Counted from the stretch's first letter, positions 39,355 to 48,694 are shown. The stretch is DNA of 64,000 bases from Roseiflexus sp. RS-1 (GCF_000016665.1 NC_009523.1:434001-498000); one strand, 5' to 3'. Notes: generated from the letters alone by a model not told the origin. Program-made: numbers and translations.

Positions 39355-40595
39355 TAAATAATCCGCTATCCGAGACCGACATACTGTAAAAGCTTTGGCG
39401 AGCCGGTTGCAAATGACGCGAAGAAGGCATCCAGATGGCTGCGCAACTGATCGAGATCCGTCGCCCAGCGATGCACGCGGGTGACCTCCTGACGCATCCA
39501 CCGCCACAGCGTCTCGATCGGGTTGCACCACGACGCATCCGTCGGCGCCGGCATCCGTTGGATGGGCCGGCGGACATCTCCAGCCCGGCGCACGGCCCGT
39601 CCACTGGGGGTGGCCGGCCCATTGCCAGGACGGGAAAACGCCCAGCGGGTCGTTTGCGGCTCAAGCGCCACCAGGACATCCGGATGACCATGGACCGGCC
39701 AATTATCCAGAATGACATCGATGCGCTCAGCCTCAGGATAGGCAGCGCGCCGGTCCGGGAAGCACGGCGCCAGCGTCGCCAGGCCCATCGTCTTCGCCCG
39801 CCGGGTGACCACCTGGCCCGTCACGACGTCCAACCTGCCCACGATGCGCAGGTCACCATCGGTCGCCAGACTCCGTTCCGCCCGCACCTGATCGGCGCCC
39901 GCCCGCCCATACCCGTTGGCCAGGGTCGGGCGCCGGGTGACCGTGACTTCATCCAGATCCACGGTCACCACCTGGTTGGGGTGCGCGCGGGCATCCTCCA
40001 CCACGTCCGCACTCTCCTGCAGTTTGGCCTGATCGTGAGGATCAGGGCGAGGCCCATGACTGCGGGCGCGCTGCCAGGTGATGCCCAACCGATCCAGGAT
40101 GCGGGCGATCCCGCTCAGCGAGGCGTCGCGTCCCCACACCAACGGGCTGCGGATGGCGTCCAGGGTCCAGCGCGTCTGGGTCAGCCCGCACTGCCGCGGG
40201 TCACGGCGGACCAGATGCTCCACCTCAGTAGCCGCCGTCTCAGGGTCATGGCGGTCAGGGGGAAAAAGCGGGCGTGCGCCCGCGTCCGTCCCGGATGGGG
40301 AGGCTATCGATGCCCTCGGCGTCCCAGCGCTTCAGCCAGCGAGAGACGGTTTCCGGATGGCGCGGACGCAGCAAGCGTTCGCGGGCCACGACGGCAGGCG
40401 GTACGCCAGACGCGATGAGCAGTAATGCCGCCGCCCGTTCGCGCACATAGGGCTTGGGGGCGTGATCGCGCAGGTCTTCGAGGGCCTCCCGCTCCTCGAC
40501 GGACACGTGAAGGGTCCGGCGTGCCGGCATCGCAACCTCCTGAGAAAGGCTTGACACGGATGGATATCAGTATAACGGAATATTTTTTCAAAGTC
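39355..40595 (-). mobile_element. IS630-like insertion within a dispersed repeat
   Basis: The transposase is bounded on both sides by parts of the same dispersed repeat family A (CTGATGGTCTTTGAATAAAT on the left, TTTTCAAAGTCCATCAGCCC on the right), suggesting insertion into a copy of that repeat. Clear terminal inverted repeats could not be assigned, so the ends are approximate. Confidence 0.55.
39366..40530 (-). CDS. IS630-family transposase, two frames
   Basis: A DDE transposase encoded in two frames. Frame A (40530-40255; ATG 40530 with CAGGAGG) is the HTH domain (LEDLRDHAPKPYVRERAAAL and ETVSRWLKRWDAEGIDSL). Frame B (ending at 39366) is the DDE domain: VVTVDLDEVTV (first Asp), RIDVILDNWPVHGH (second) and TDASWCNPIETLWRWMRQ (NPIE Glu). 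The frames meet at GCTTTTTCCCCCTGA: frame A stops at TGA and a +1 shift at CCC-TGA enters frame B. It may be programmed frameshifting, as in many IS630 elements, or an inactivating mutation. Confidence 0.8.
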
Positions 40596-40717
40596 CATCA
40601 GCCCTCGGCTATCCAGGGCAAAGCCCGCCTGCGCGGGCTACACCGGATGTATAGCAGTTCTCAGATACGTTGACCCCTGTCTGGATCTGCCGTGTCGCGC
40701 GAGGCGTCCGCTTCCAT

Positions 40718-41090
40718 GGGAGCGCGGGCATCTCCTGGCGCGCTGGAACAAGGCGTGTCCTCGCACCGCCTGGGAGCGCGGGCATCGTGCCCGCATACAG
40801 TGATGCAATCCAGCACGGGAGCGCGGGCGTCTCCTGGGGTGGCGGAACAAGGCGCGTCCTCGCACTGCCTGGGAGCGCGGGCATCATGCCCGCATATAGC
40901 GATGCGATCCAGCACGGGAGCGCGAGCATCTCCTGGGGTGGCGGAACAAAGCGCGTCCTCGCACTGCCTGGGTACGCGGGCATCATGCCCGCATACAGCG
41001 ATGCAATCCAGCACGGGAGCGCGGGCATCTCCTGGGGTGGCGGAACAAGGCGCGTCCTCGCACTGCCTGGGAGCGCGGGCATCATGAACA
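40718..41090. repeat. 99-bp tandem repeat array
   Basis: Copies start at 40718, 40817, 40916 and 41015, each exactly 99 bases apart, the last one truncated after about 75. The units begin GGGAGCGCGGGCATCTCCTG and contain the hairpin GCGGGCATCATGCCCGC. Differences between copies are point changes only. There are no unique spacers, so it is not a CRISPR array. Confidence 0.92.
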
Positions 41091-41450
41091 TTAAGAATAT
41101 AAACCGGTATTCGCCCTTGCCGTGGGGCTGAAGCCCTCGGCTAGACGGGGCAAAGCCCGCCTGCGCGGGCTACACCGGATGTATAGCAGTTCTCAGATAC
41201 GTTGACCCCTGTCTGGGTCTGCCGTGTCGCGCGAGGCGTCCGCTTCCAGCGGAATGGAGACCGAAATGTATTTCGGTCATCGCGTCGGGAGCGCCATTCC
41301 CAGGAGTGTTCAACCTTGTCCACCAGGTTCGACCTTTGTGAGAACTGCTCTATTTCGGTCATCGTGTGGGGCGCGCCATTCCCAGGAGTGTTCAATCTTA
41401 TCCATCAGGTTCAACCTTTGTGAGAACCGCCATACGTTCTCAATCTTCAT
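41091..41450. repeat. Dispersed repeats, families A and B
   Basis: Family A at about 41095-41175 (GCCCTCGGCTAGACGGGGCA, CGCCTGCGCGGGCTACACCG); family B at about 41180-41450 in two or three partial copies (AGCAGTTCTCAGATACGTTG; GGAGTGTTCAACCTTGTCCA). No gene is present. Confidence 0.7.
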
Positions 41451-41680
41451 CATAACCATCAGGTTGCAGCGCACCATCGCATATCTGGTATTATTTCTCT
41501 GTTCGTTGATCTATTCGCAGGCATCCCATTGCTGCGGGGCGCCTGTTGCGGACGAGCATACGTGGTAACATGTCTCCTGGGAGCGAGGGCTTCTTGCCCT
41601 CATAGACACGACGAGGGCAGGACGCCTTCGCTCTCAGGCGCGTGTGTTCCCCCTGCCGGAAGAGCGTCTTTGGTATCAAT

Positions 41681-42796
41681 GTGAGCCGACCGCCAGCAAA
41701 ACGTCGTCAGCGCCGGCGCGAGCACGGGTTGGTGCAGCGCGCCTGGAATGTCTGGATGAACGACATCCGTTCCCGCCGATCATTCCTGGGGCGGGTATTG
41801 TCGATCACGGTCGGCGTTCTTCTGATCGCCGCCGTTGTGCTGCTGATCATTGGTTTCGTCACGGCACGCAGCGATCTGTTCGTTTCGCCGGGGGCGACGC
41901 CATCACCCCCGCCACAGGGCGCAACCACTTCGGCGTCGGTTGCCCTGCCGCCCTCGCCGGTATCGCTCACCCTTCCGCAAGGGTTGGAGCGCGCAACGGT
42001 CATCAACGTCGCCGATGGCGACACCATCGAGGTGTCGTTGAACGGGCAAACGGAGCGGGTGCGTCTGATCGGCGTCGATACGCCAGAAACCTCGCACCCC
42101 TCACGCCCGGTCGAATGTTTCGGGCGTGAGGCGTCGGCTTTCACCCGCGAGTTGCTGCGTGGGCAGACGGTTCTGCTTGAGGATGACCCGACACAGGATA
42201 ATCGCGACCGCTTCAACCGTCTGTTGCGCTTCGTCTGGCTTCCTGACGGACGGTTGGTCAACTACGAGATCATCGCACAGGGATATGGTTTTGAGTATAC
42301 CTTCAGGACGCCTCACCGCTACCAGGCGCAGTTCAAAGCAGCAGAACGCGCCGCGCGCCAGGCGCAGATCGGTCTGTGGGCGCCGGAAACCTGCAACGGT
42401 GAGCGGATCGCGGCAGATGCAGTCACCCCCGTCGTCCGCACGACGCCGACAGCGGCGCTGGAAGTCACGCCATTGCCGCCATCCTTCGACGGGTGCCGCA
42501 CCGAACCGAATGCGGCGCTTGCTCCGAATCTCCCGGTCGCTATTGTGGCGATCGACAAACGCGCCGAGGTGGTGACGCTGCGCAACGTCAGCGCGGCGAC
42601 GGTCAACCTCGACGGTTGGACGATGTGCAGCATGCGGGGCGCGCAGATCCATCCCGGCATCGGGGGAACGCTGGCGCCGGGCGAAACCCGCGACTTTCCA
42701 CGCACCGGCGGTGGAAATATCTGGACCGACAGCACTTCCGATCCCGGCGCGCTCTACGACGCCGAAGGGCGTCTCATCGCCTACTGGCCCGATTGA
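41681..42796 (+). CDS. SNase-like nuclease with lamin-tail domain, membrane anchored
   Basis: A paralogue of the 38080 gene. A short basic N terminus precedes a transmembrane segment (VLSITVGVLLIAAVVLLIIG), then a Pro/Thr/Ser linker, the SNase domain (VADGDTIEVSL, RVRLIGVDTPETS, RFNRLLRFVW) and the lamin-tail domain (VAIDKRAEVVTLRNVSAATV, LDGWTM). Both domains align closely with the first copy, with the signal region different. The start is uncertain: GTG 41681 is used here, ATG 41756 is an alternative; neither has a strong ribosome site. It ends just before the convergent ccrM-type gene. Confidence 0.82.
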   Translation: MSRPPAKRRQRRREHGLVQRAWNVWMNDIRSRRSFLGRVLSITVGVLLIAAVVLLIIGFVTARSDLFVSPGATPSPPPQGATTSASVALPPSPVSLTLPQGLERATVINVADGDTIEVSLNGQTERVRLIGVDTPETSHPSRPVECFGREASAFTRELLRGQTVLLEDDPTQDNRDRFNRLLRFVWLPDGRLVNYEIIAQGYGFEYTFRTPHRYQAQFKAAERAARQAQIGLWAPETCNGERIAADAVTPVVRTTPTAALEVTPLPPSFDGCRTEPNAALAPNLPVAIVAIDKRAEVVTLRNVSAATVNLDGWTMCSMRGAQIHPGIGGTLAPGETRDFPRTGGGNIWTDSTSDPGALYDAEGRLIAYWPD

Positions 42797-42835
42797 GATT
42801 GCGGACGAATCGCCGGGCAGAGCATCGTCCCTATC

Positions 42836-43957
42836 CTACTCCAGGTTATGCTCAATCCGATACCGCTCACGAAGCGCATCAATACTGATAACATTTCCCT
42901 CCTGGTCTTCACAATACCAGTACTCCCAGCCGTTAAAGGCGGGCTTGTTCTGGGCAAGAGCGGCAATTCTGTGAATAGAGCCAGTGACATTCCCCCAGAG
43001 AAGGTGTGAATCCGCCTTGACGGTTGCGACGACCTTTCGATCCTTCGAGAAGACCTTTTGACCAACCGTGATGTAGTGCGACTCGATCAGTTGACCAAAA
43101 CTGACACGCGGAACCGTGCGTTTGGATGGCGTGACCAGCTCAGTCTCATCAAGGAGCGACATGGGGAGCGTATCAATTCTCTTCCGGGCAATGTCGATGT
43201 AGGCAGGTTCGAGTTCAATCCCAATATAGTTGCGCTTGAGTTTCTTCGCAACAGCCCCCGTCGTACCGGAGCCAAAGAATGGATCGAGTACAACATCTCC
43301 GGGATTGCTGGAAGCCAGGATAACACGGTACAATAATGCTTCTGGCTTTTGGGTTGAGTGAACTTTCTTTCCGTTGAGCTTGATGCGTTCTGGACCGGTG
43401 CACAGGGGGATATGCCAGACATTCTGCATCTGTTTCTCGTCGTTGAGGTGCTTCATTGCATGGTAGTTGAACGTGTATTTCTTCTGTTCAACGGACTTCT
43501 TTGCCCATATGAGCGTCTCAGTGGCATTTTGAAAGCGAGTTCCGCGAAAATTGGGCATTGGATTTGTTTTATACCAGATGACATCGTTCAGAATCCAATA
43601 CCCTAAATCCATCATAATGGTTCCAATGCGGAAGATATTGTGATAGGAACCGATCACCCAGATCGTCCCGTCGTCCTTGAGAACTCTGCGGCATGCGCTG
43701 AGCCAGTTGCGGGTGAATGCGTCGTATTCGGCAACATTGGCAAACTGATCCCATTCGTCATCTACACCGTCCACAACGGTTTGATTCGGACGGAGCAGCT
43801 GGTTGCGAAGCTGGAGATTGTACGGCGGATCGGCGAAAATGAGATCGACCGACTTCGCTGGAAACGTCTTCAAGACCTCAACACAGTCGCCCTGAATAAT
43901 CTCGTTCACGGGAAGCTGCGAGGTGTTTCGTTCGTCCACCCATGCCTGTGGCTGCAT
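42836..43957 (-). CDS. CcrM-type GANTC adenine methyltransferase
   Basis: The 373-residue protein is a beta-class N6-adenine methyltransferase very similar in pattern to CcrM/M.HinfI: IIQGDCVEVLKTFPAKSVDL, DPPY at 43-46 (NLQLRNQLLRP follows), NWLSACRRVLKDDGTIWVIG, PLCTGPERIKLNGKKVH, and motif I DPFFGSGTTG at 225-234 after DPPY (beta order). The C-terminal 85 residues match the CcrM extension (FGQLIESHYITVGQKVF; NVTGSIHRIAALAQNKPAFN). It should methylate GANTC. No restriction endonuclease gene is adjacent, so it is an orphan, possibly regulatory. ATG 43957 follows AGAGGAAAG; an extended TTG start at 44023 would overlap the promoter. Confidence 0.93.
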   Translation of the reverse strand: MQPQAWVDERNTSQLPVNEIIQGDCVEVLKTFPAKSVDLIFADPPYNLQLRNQLLRPNQTVVDGVDDEWDQFANVAEYDAFTRNWLSACRRVLKDDGTIWVIGSYHNIFRIGTIMMDLGYWILNDVIWYKTNPMPNFRGTRFQNATETLIWAKKSVEQKKYTFNYHAMKHLNDEKQMQNVWHIPLCTGPERIKLNGKKVHSTQKPEALLYRVILASSNPGDVVLDPFFGSGTTGAVAKKLKRNYIGIELEPAYIDIARKRIDTLPMSLLDETELVTPSKRTVPRVSFGQLIESHYITVGQKVFSKDRKVVATVKADSHLLWGNVTGSIHRIAALAQNKPAFNGWEYWYCEDQEGNVISIDALRERYRIEHNLE

Positions 43958-44023
43958 CAGAGCGCTTTCCTCTGCTACGAATCCAGGACCCGGCGTCCGA
44001 GCCTGCCCCGCACTGTTGCGCAA

Positions 44024-44052
44024 TTATACGCTCTTTTGTGCTATTCGTCAAT
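44024..44052 (-). promoter_or_regulatory. Promoter of the GANTC methyltransferase gene
   Basis: On the minus strand TTGACG (44052-44047) and TATAAT (44029-44024) with a 17-base spacer, about 67 bases upstream of the chosen ATG. Confidence 0.75.
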
Positions 44053-44205
44053 GGTCGAGGCGACAGGAACATGGTGGAAAGATTGAGAGCCTGTCCGAAT
44101 AACCGGACAGCGGCGTCACCAGTCTCGTGGTCGTGAGGGGTGATCTGATCTCAGAGCCAGGATACCGGCATACCGGCTCTTATCCACATCAGCTTTGACG
44201 GACCG

Positions 44206-44571
44206 CTACGCACTGATCGTGAGCGGATGCAACCAGATGATCGGTATTTGTTCGGACATTGACGGTGTATATGCCGACAATGCCACAATCTCATTGACTG
44301 GTTCACGACGCAGAATATCGATGACCAATTCACGCATCTCTGCGGAGAGTTCCATGAGACCAATTAGCGGAAAACTCCGCGGCCCAATTTCTGTCGCCTG
44401 GGCCACTAATGAATAATCGAGCACCGTCATGCCGATAGCGCGCCGTTCCGCCTTATTGATCCGGAGAATAATATGATCGGTTAACTCAACACCGGTGGCG
44501 CGTTCACCTGGAGCAAATGAGATCGACAATGTGTCACTGGTTTCATCATAGGTATAGGTTGTGCTCTGCAT
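44206..44571 (-). CDS. DUF2283 protein, putative antitoxin
   Basis: A 121-residue protein with a DUF2283 core (TYDETSDTLSISFAPGERAT, VELTDHIILRINKAERRAIG). DUF2283 proteins are small, often beside putative toxin genes. The C-terminal half (LMELSAEMRELVIDILRREP) is helical. It follows the toxin-like gene with a gap of 4 bases (ATG 44571; TTG 44583 would overlap), so it is co-translated. Antitoxin role is inferred from the pairing only. Confidence 0.6.
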   Translation of the reverse strand: MQSTTYTYDETSDTLSISFAPGERATGVELTDHIILRINKAERRAIGMTVLDYSLVAQATEIGPRSFPLIGLMELSAEMRELVIDILRREPVNEIVALSAYTPSMSEQIPIIWLHPLTISA

Positions 44572-44575
44572 ACGA

Positions 44576-44905
44576 TCACCCAACTTCTTTCAAGTACGCG
44601 GTGACGATGTAGTTGTTGGCGATGGGCTTTCCATCCGGACCTTCAGCATACCGAAACAGAACGATTACGACCACATGCGTATTGTCTTCGGGGAGATGGC
44701 CGAATGCTTTACTATAACGGTATTTTTGCGGATTCAAGGCGTCTTGCTTGCGCTGTCCCGTGCGGATCGTCTCTTGTACTTCTGCTTCCAGTCCCGCAAG
44801 TTCAGGGTGATTCGTCGGATCAATAATGTGACTCCAACGCTCATCCGTCAGGTATATGCGATTGCCAATACGATCCTGGATCGTCCAACGTCGTCCACGC
44901 TCCAT
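44576..44905 (-). CDS. Toxin-like protein paired with DUF2283
   Basis: A 109-residue protein reading GNRIYLTDERWSHIIDPTNH, ELAGLEAEVQETIRTGQRKQ, RYSKAFGHLPEDNTHVVVIV and NNYIVTAYLKEV. This order (IYLT.ERW.HI, helix, strand with conserved polar residues, NN..VTAY) recalls small RelE/barnase-like nucleases of the BECR superfamily seen in toxin and phage proteins. The catalytic residues are not certain. It is the first gene of a two-gene unit and is preceded by an attC-like element at 45013-45073. Confidence 0.5.
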   Translation of the reverse strand: MERGRRWTIQDRIGNRIYLTDERWSHIIDPTNHPELAGLEAEVQETIRTGQRKQDALNPQKYRYSKAFGHLPEDNTHVVVIVLFRYAEGPDGKPIANNYIVTAYLKEVG

Positions 44906-45012
44906 ACCGGCCTCGCTGACCGAACATCCGCGCCTGCGTGATACCGACAGTATAGCATAGTGGCTTATTGTCTACCAGGATGGTCTCATTGTGCAGCCTG
45001 CGTGAATATGCT

Positions 45013-45073
45013 ACCCAACGGCCTGCGCTTCAGCCGCACACAGAGCAGTGTCAGTTGCGAGCATGTGTTGAGT
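45013..45073 (-). other. attC-like recombination site, probable
   Basis: On the minus strand the element begins ACTCAAC (R'' box, RYYYAAC) and ends GTTGGGT (R' box, GTTRRRY) 61 bases later, with partly complementary inner boxes (GCTCGCAACTGACAC and GTGTGCGGCTGAAGCGC) around a short loop. It lies 25 bases after the methyltransferase stop codon, where an integron cassette's attC would be. The internal pairing is imperfect. Confidence 0.45.
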
Positions 45074-45097
45074 GTCCATGCTTGGCTTGCAGCAACC

Positions 45098-45853
45098 CTA
45101 CTTGCTCGCAACGACAAAGACACGCCCTTCCTTTTCAGGCTCATCGAGGGCTGTCTTCAAGTCTTGAATCCTGGCAAAGTAAGCGTTCTTCCAGCCAGCA
45201 TCATGTAAGAGATCGCTCACCTTTTTCATTTCAAAGACGGTGTTGAAGACGATCTCTTCAAAGCGCTCATATAATCCGTTGGGCAGGCGAAAAAATCCGC
45301 TTATTCTTGTCCACGCCTTATCGCTCGTCCCATCATATATGCCGTGAGTGATGATCACCGCATCTTCGTCGCTTTCGTCGACATAAACGTTGTTCCAACG
45401 TCTCAACCCGCTACGTGTGTTGAGGTCAAAGATAAAGTACCCATCACTGACGGCGGAGACGCATTGAAAACATCGGTACAATGCCTGTTCGTCTTCGAGA
45501 TGATTGAGCGCGTCATAGGTCGAAACGACCAGACCAAAGCGCTCATCGAACGTGAAGTTACTTGCATCGCCCTGGACAAAAGCGGCCTGCCCCGAATCGA
45601 TGTATGGGCGCGCATGTTCACGAGCATATTCAAGCATGGGTTCCGAGAGATCAAGTCCAACGACGCGATACCCCTTCTCGAGAAAATAGACCGCAAGATG
45701 TCCGGTGCCACAACAGAGATCGAGGACGGTCTTGTCCTTGTGTCCAATCGGCGTGGCGGCATAAAAATCGAGGATAAGCGGAGCAACCTGCCTGGCAAAA
45801 CCAGACCATCGCAGATTGTAGGCTCTGGCGAAGCCCTGACTGTACGACTGCAT
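45098..45853 (-). CDS. Class I SAM-dependent methyltransferase
   Basis: A 251-residue protein with YSQGFARAYNLRWSGFARQV at the N terminus, motif I TVLDLCCGTGHLAVYFLEKG, motif II GLDLSEPMLEYAR and AFVQGDASNFTFDERFGLVV. This resembles small-molecule methyltransferases of the UbiE/biotin-synthesis (BioC-like) group. The substrate is not known. ATG 45853 is chosen because GCAGGAGTG precedes it; longer starts would run into the attC-like element at 45881. It is in the same orientation as its neighbours, with no operon overlap, like a gene cassette. Confidence 0.8.
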   Translation of the reverse strand: MQSYSQGFARAYNLRWSGFARQVAPLILDFYAATPIGHKDKTVLDLCCGTGHLAVYFLEKGYRVVGLDLSEPMLEYAREHARPYIDSGQAAFVQGDASNFTFDERFGLVVSTYDALNHLEDEQALYRCFQCVSAVSDGYFIFDLNTRSGLRRWNNVYVDESDEDAVIITHGIYDGTSDKAWTRISGFFRLPNGLYERFEEIVFNTVFEMKKVSDLLHDAGWKNAYFARIQDLKTALDEPEKEGRVFVVASK

Positions 45854-45880
45854 CTGATTCACTCCTGCGAACATGAGATC

Positions 45881-45962
45881 GCCCAACGGTTTGCGGCTAA
45901 GCCATAGCGCCGGAGCGAGCGAAGCGAGCGGAGACGCTGTCGGCTGGAAGCGCGGGTCGGGC
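45881..45962 (-). other. attC-like recombination site, eroded
   Basis: On the minus strand: GCCCGAC (R'' box with one change from GCCCAAC) then GCTTCCAGCCGACAG (L''), a GC-rich palindromic loop (GCTCGCTTCGCTCGC), a degenerate L' (GGCTTAGCCGC) and GTTGGGC (R' box). Total 82 bases. It lies 22 bases after the HigA-like stop codon and 28 bases before the methyltransferase start. A similar sequence occurs near 19870. Confidence 0.4.
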
Positions 45963-45984
45963 GCGGTTTCTCTCTTCTATTACA

Positions 45985-46212
45985 TCATATCGTCGTTAGT
46001 TCCGGAACATGTTCGCCTTCGTATTTCTCAATCAATACACCAATTACTTCCATCAACGACGCTAAGGAATGATTCTCGTCCTCGCCTACCACATCAATCA
46101 AAGCGTCGAGTAATCCCACCAACCGTTGATATTCGCTCTCGCTGTGAGGCACAAACACTATTGAGGCTAACGCTGGCCAGACACGTTCAGCGGTCTGTAA
46201 TTCTGTTGCCAT
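45985..46212 (-). CDS. HigA-like antitoxin without HTH
   Basis: A 75-residue protein like the N-terminal domain of COG5499 HigA antitoxins (VPHSESEYQRLVGLLDALID and SLASLMEVIGVLIEKYEGEH). Standard members continue into a helix-turn-helix domain, which is absent here: the frame ends in HVPELTTI with a normal stop. It starts 3 bases after the HigB gene stop. It could still bind HigB but would not repress the promoter, or it may be a truncated copy. Confidence 0.7.
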   Translation of the reverse strand: MATELQTAERVWPALASIVFVPHSESEYQRLVGLLDALIDVVGEDENHSLASLMEVIGVLIEKYEGEHVPELTTI

Positions 46213-46215
46213 AGT

Positions 46216-46503
46216 CTACTCCTTCCATTTGCCTTTATCATACTCATCGTGCGTTAGCACCGCACGAATGTAGATCTTCCGCCGATTGTAATGAATAGCT
46301 GCAATCAGACGCGCTTTACCACCACCAATATTGAAAACGGTCAATTTTCCGACCTGGTCGGCACTGGGAAAGATCGCGCGCAACTCAACAAAAGAACCAA
46401 ATTGATTCTCTTTCATCAATCTATACCAATGCTGGAGCGCAGACCTGGCATCGGGATGCTTCTCTGCAAACTCATTCAGCCGTTTCCGTGTAATGATGTG
46501 CAC
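46216..46503 (-). CDS. HigB-family mRNA interferase toxin
   Basis: A 95-residue toxin of the HigB (PF09907) family: MHIITRKRLNEFAEKHPDA, WYRLMKENQFGSFVELRAIF, SADQVGKLTVFNIGGGKARL, RRKIYIRAVLTHDEYDKGKW. The family cleaves ribosome-bound mRNA; conserved C-terminal residues (HDEYDKGKW) are kept. GTG start at 46503. It is the first gene of a toxin-antitoxin pair with the HigA-like gene 3 bases downstream. Confidence 0.88.
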   Translation of the reverse strand: MHIITRKRLNEFAEKHPDARSALQHWYRLMKENQFGSFVELRAIFPSADQVGKLTVFNIGGGKARLIAAIHYNRRKIYIRAVLTHDEYDKGKWKE

Positions 46504-46641
46504 TGGCTGTCCCTACGTCGCGTGTTCGAGAATGTACGCATTGCTTACTATGTCATCGTGCTGCGCACTGCCCCCAACGGATCACGTTTCAGCCGCTGCG
46601 AAGCGAATCGAGTGTTCCAGGTAAAGGCGCCTGGTAATCGA
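46504..46641. other. Gap with attC-like half site
   Basis: A minus-strand string GGCTGAAACGTGATCC followed by GTTGGGG (near 46572-46578) resembles the L'/R' end of an attC site, but the last base of R' does not fit and no R'' box is seen. Confidence 0.25.
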
Positions 46642-47316
46642 CTACTTCAAGATGATCGGCAAGTGCAACGCTGCAGAGAGTGGAGCGTAGTAAGCCACCC
46701 GCACTCCGCACAAACTCAATGTAGCCGAATCAGGCGTGCCCAAATTCTTGCGCCATTCGACCAGGTAGTTGTAGTTCTGGTTGTCAATCGTCACCGGGTT
46801 GTTTTCTACGCTGTTGGTTTGCCGGTAGCCGCTCGTATTGGGCGGGCTTGTGGCTGACACCGAAAATCCGCCGTTTCCCTTTCCATCGTTCAAAATGAAA
46901 TAGGCTGTGCTGGTGGTCGTCGTGATTACCGAATCATACGTATAGAGTGTGATCGACACCACCTGTGATCCTTGCGGCAAGTGCACCGGTGCGGAGAACG
47001 GAATGCCCAGGGGCATCTGGTTCACGCACCCGGTCGCCTGGCGCGAGTAAGAAACCAGTCCGCCAGGCGTAAACGTGTTCCCGCTGATGAAATAGTAACT
47101 CAGCGTGGAGGACAGGGCTACCGGGCTGGCGGCAGATTGAGCGGTGGACACATACGGCTGCGGAGGCGCTGGTATGTCGGACCCCACTATCTGAGGCGCT
47201 GGTGCGACGGCCTGACCATGCTGCCCACCGGCTGCATACACGATGGCTGAGACTGCCAATAGCACAGCCGCAACAGCAACTATTCCAGGCGTAACGATAA
47301 GTCTGCGAACGTTCAT
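46642..47316 (-). CDS. Secreted protein of unknown function
   Basis: A 224-residue exported protein: signal/anchor segment (LIVTPGIVAVAAVLLAVSAI), an Ala/Pro/Gln-rich spacer, then a beta-rich domain (LSYYFISGNTFTPGGLVSYS; VHLPQGSQVVSITLYTYDSV; NYLVEWRKNLGTPDSATLSL). It ends in AALHLPIILK, a hydrophobic LP-containing tail like that of the NHL protein. Family not recognised. Transcribed away from ino1. Confidence 0.65.
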   Translation of the reverse strand: MNVRRLIVTPGIVAVAAVLLAVSAIVYAAGGQHGQAVAPAPQIVGSDIPAPPQPYVSTAQSAASPVALSSTLSYYFISGNTFTPGGLVSYSRQATGCVNQMPLGIPFSAPVHLPQGSQVVSITLYTYDSVITTTTSTAYFILNDGKGNGGFSVSATSPPNTSGYRQTNSVENNPVTIDNQNYNYLVEWRKNLGTPDSATLSLCGVRVAYYAPLSAALHLPIILK

Positions 47317-47623
47317 AGCCCTGTCTCCGTCTAAGATTGCAGCGTCTCGGAAGTCGCACGGTTGACTTCCCCAGTATTATAGTCGATTGCTCGAATGATA
47401 GGGTTGCTCCTATCCCACGGGCTGAACTACGACATCTTCTCCTCTGTCTCAGGCAGGGATGACCGCAGGTGGCGACCTTCCTGCTATGCGCGCAGGTGGT
47501 TTGACGCTATCGCGCGCCGGTCAGTGGCATTTGGAGAACGGACCCTGCACGAACAGTGGTATCATGGCGCGTCTGACAGCCTTTACGGTCAACTCTTAAA
47601 CCACGGAAAGGATCGCGCATTCC
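47317..47623. other. Divergent intergenic region before ino1
   Basis: No gene is seen. It holds the promoters of the divergent secreted-protein and inositol-phosphate synthase genes, which could not be precisely located. Confidence 0.4.

Positions 47624-48694
<1,071 letters not shown>

Noticed and set aside
40718-41090. 99-bp repeats as a CRISPR array for the nearby cas genes
   Set aside because: The repeated unit is 99 bp long with only point differences between copies; there is no short repeat plus unique spacer structure.
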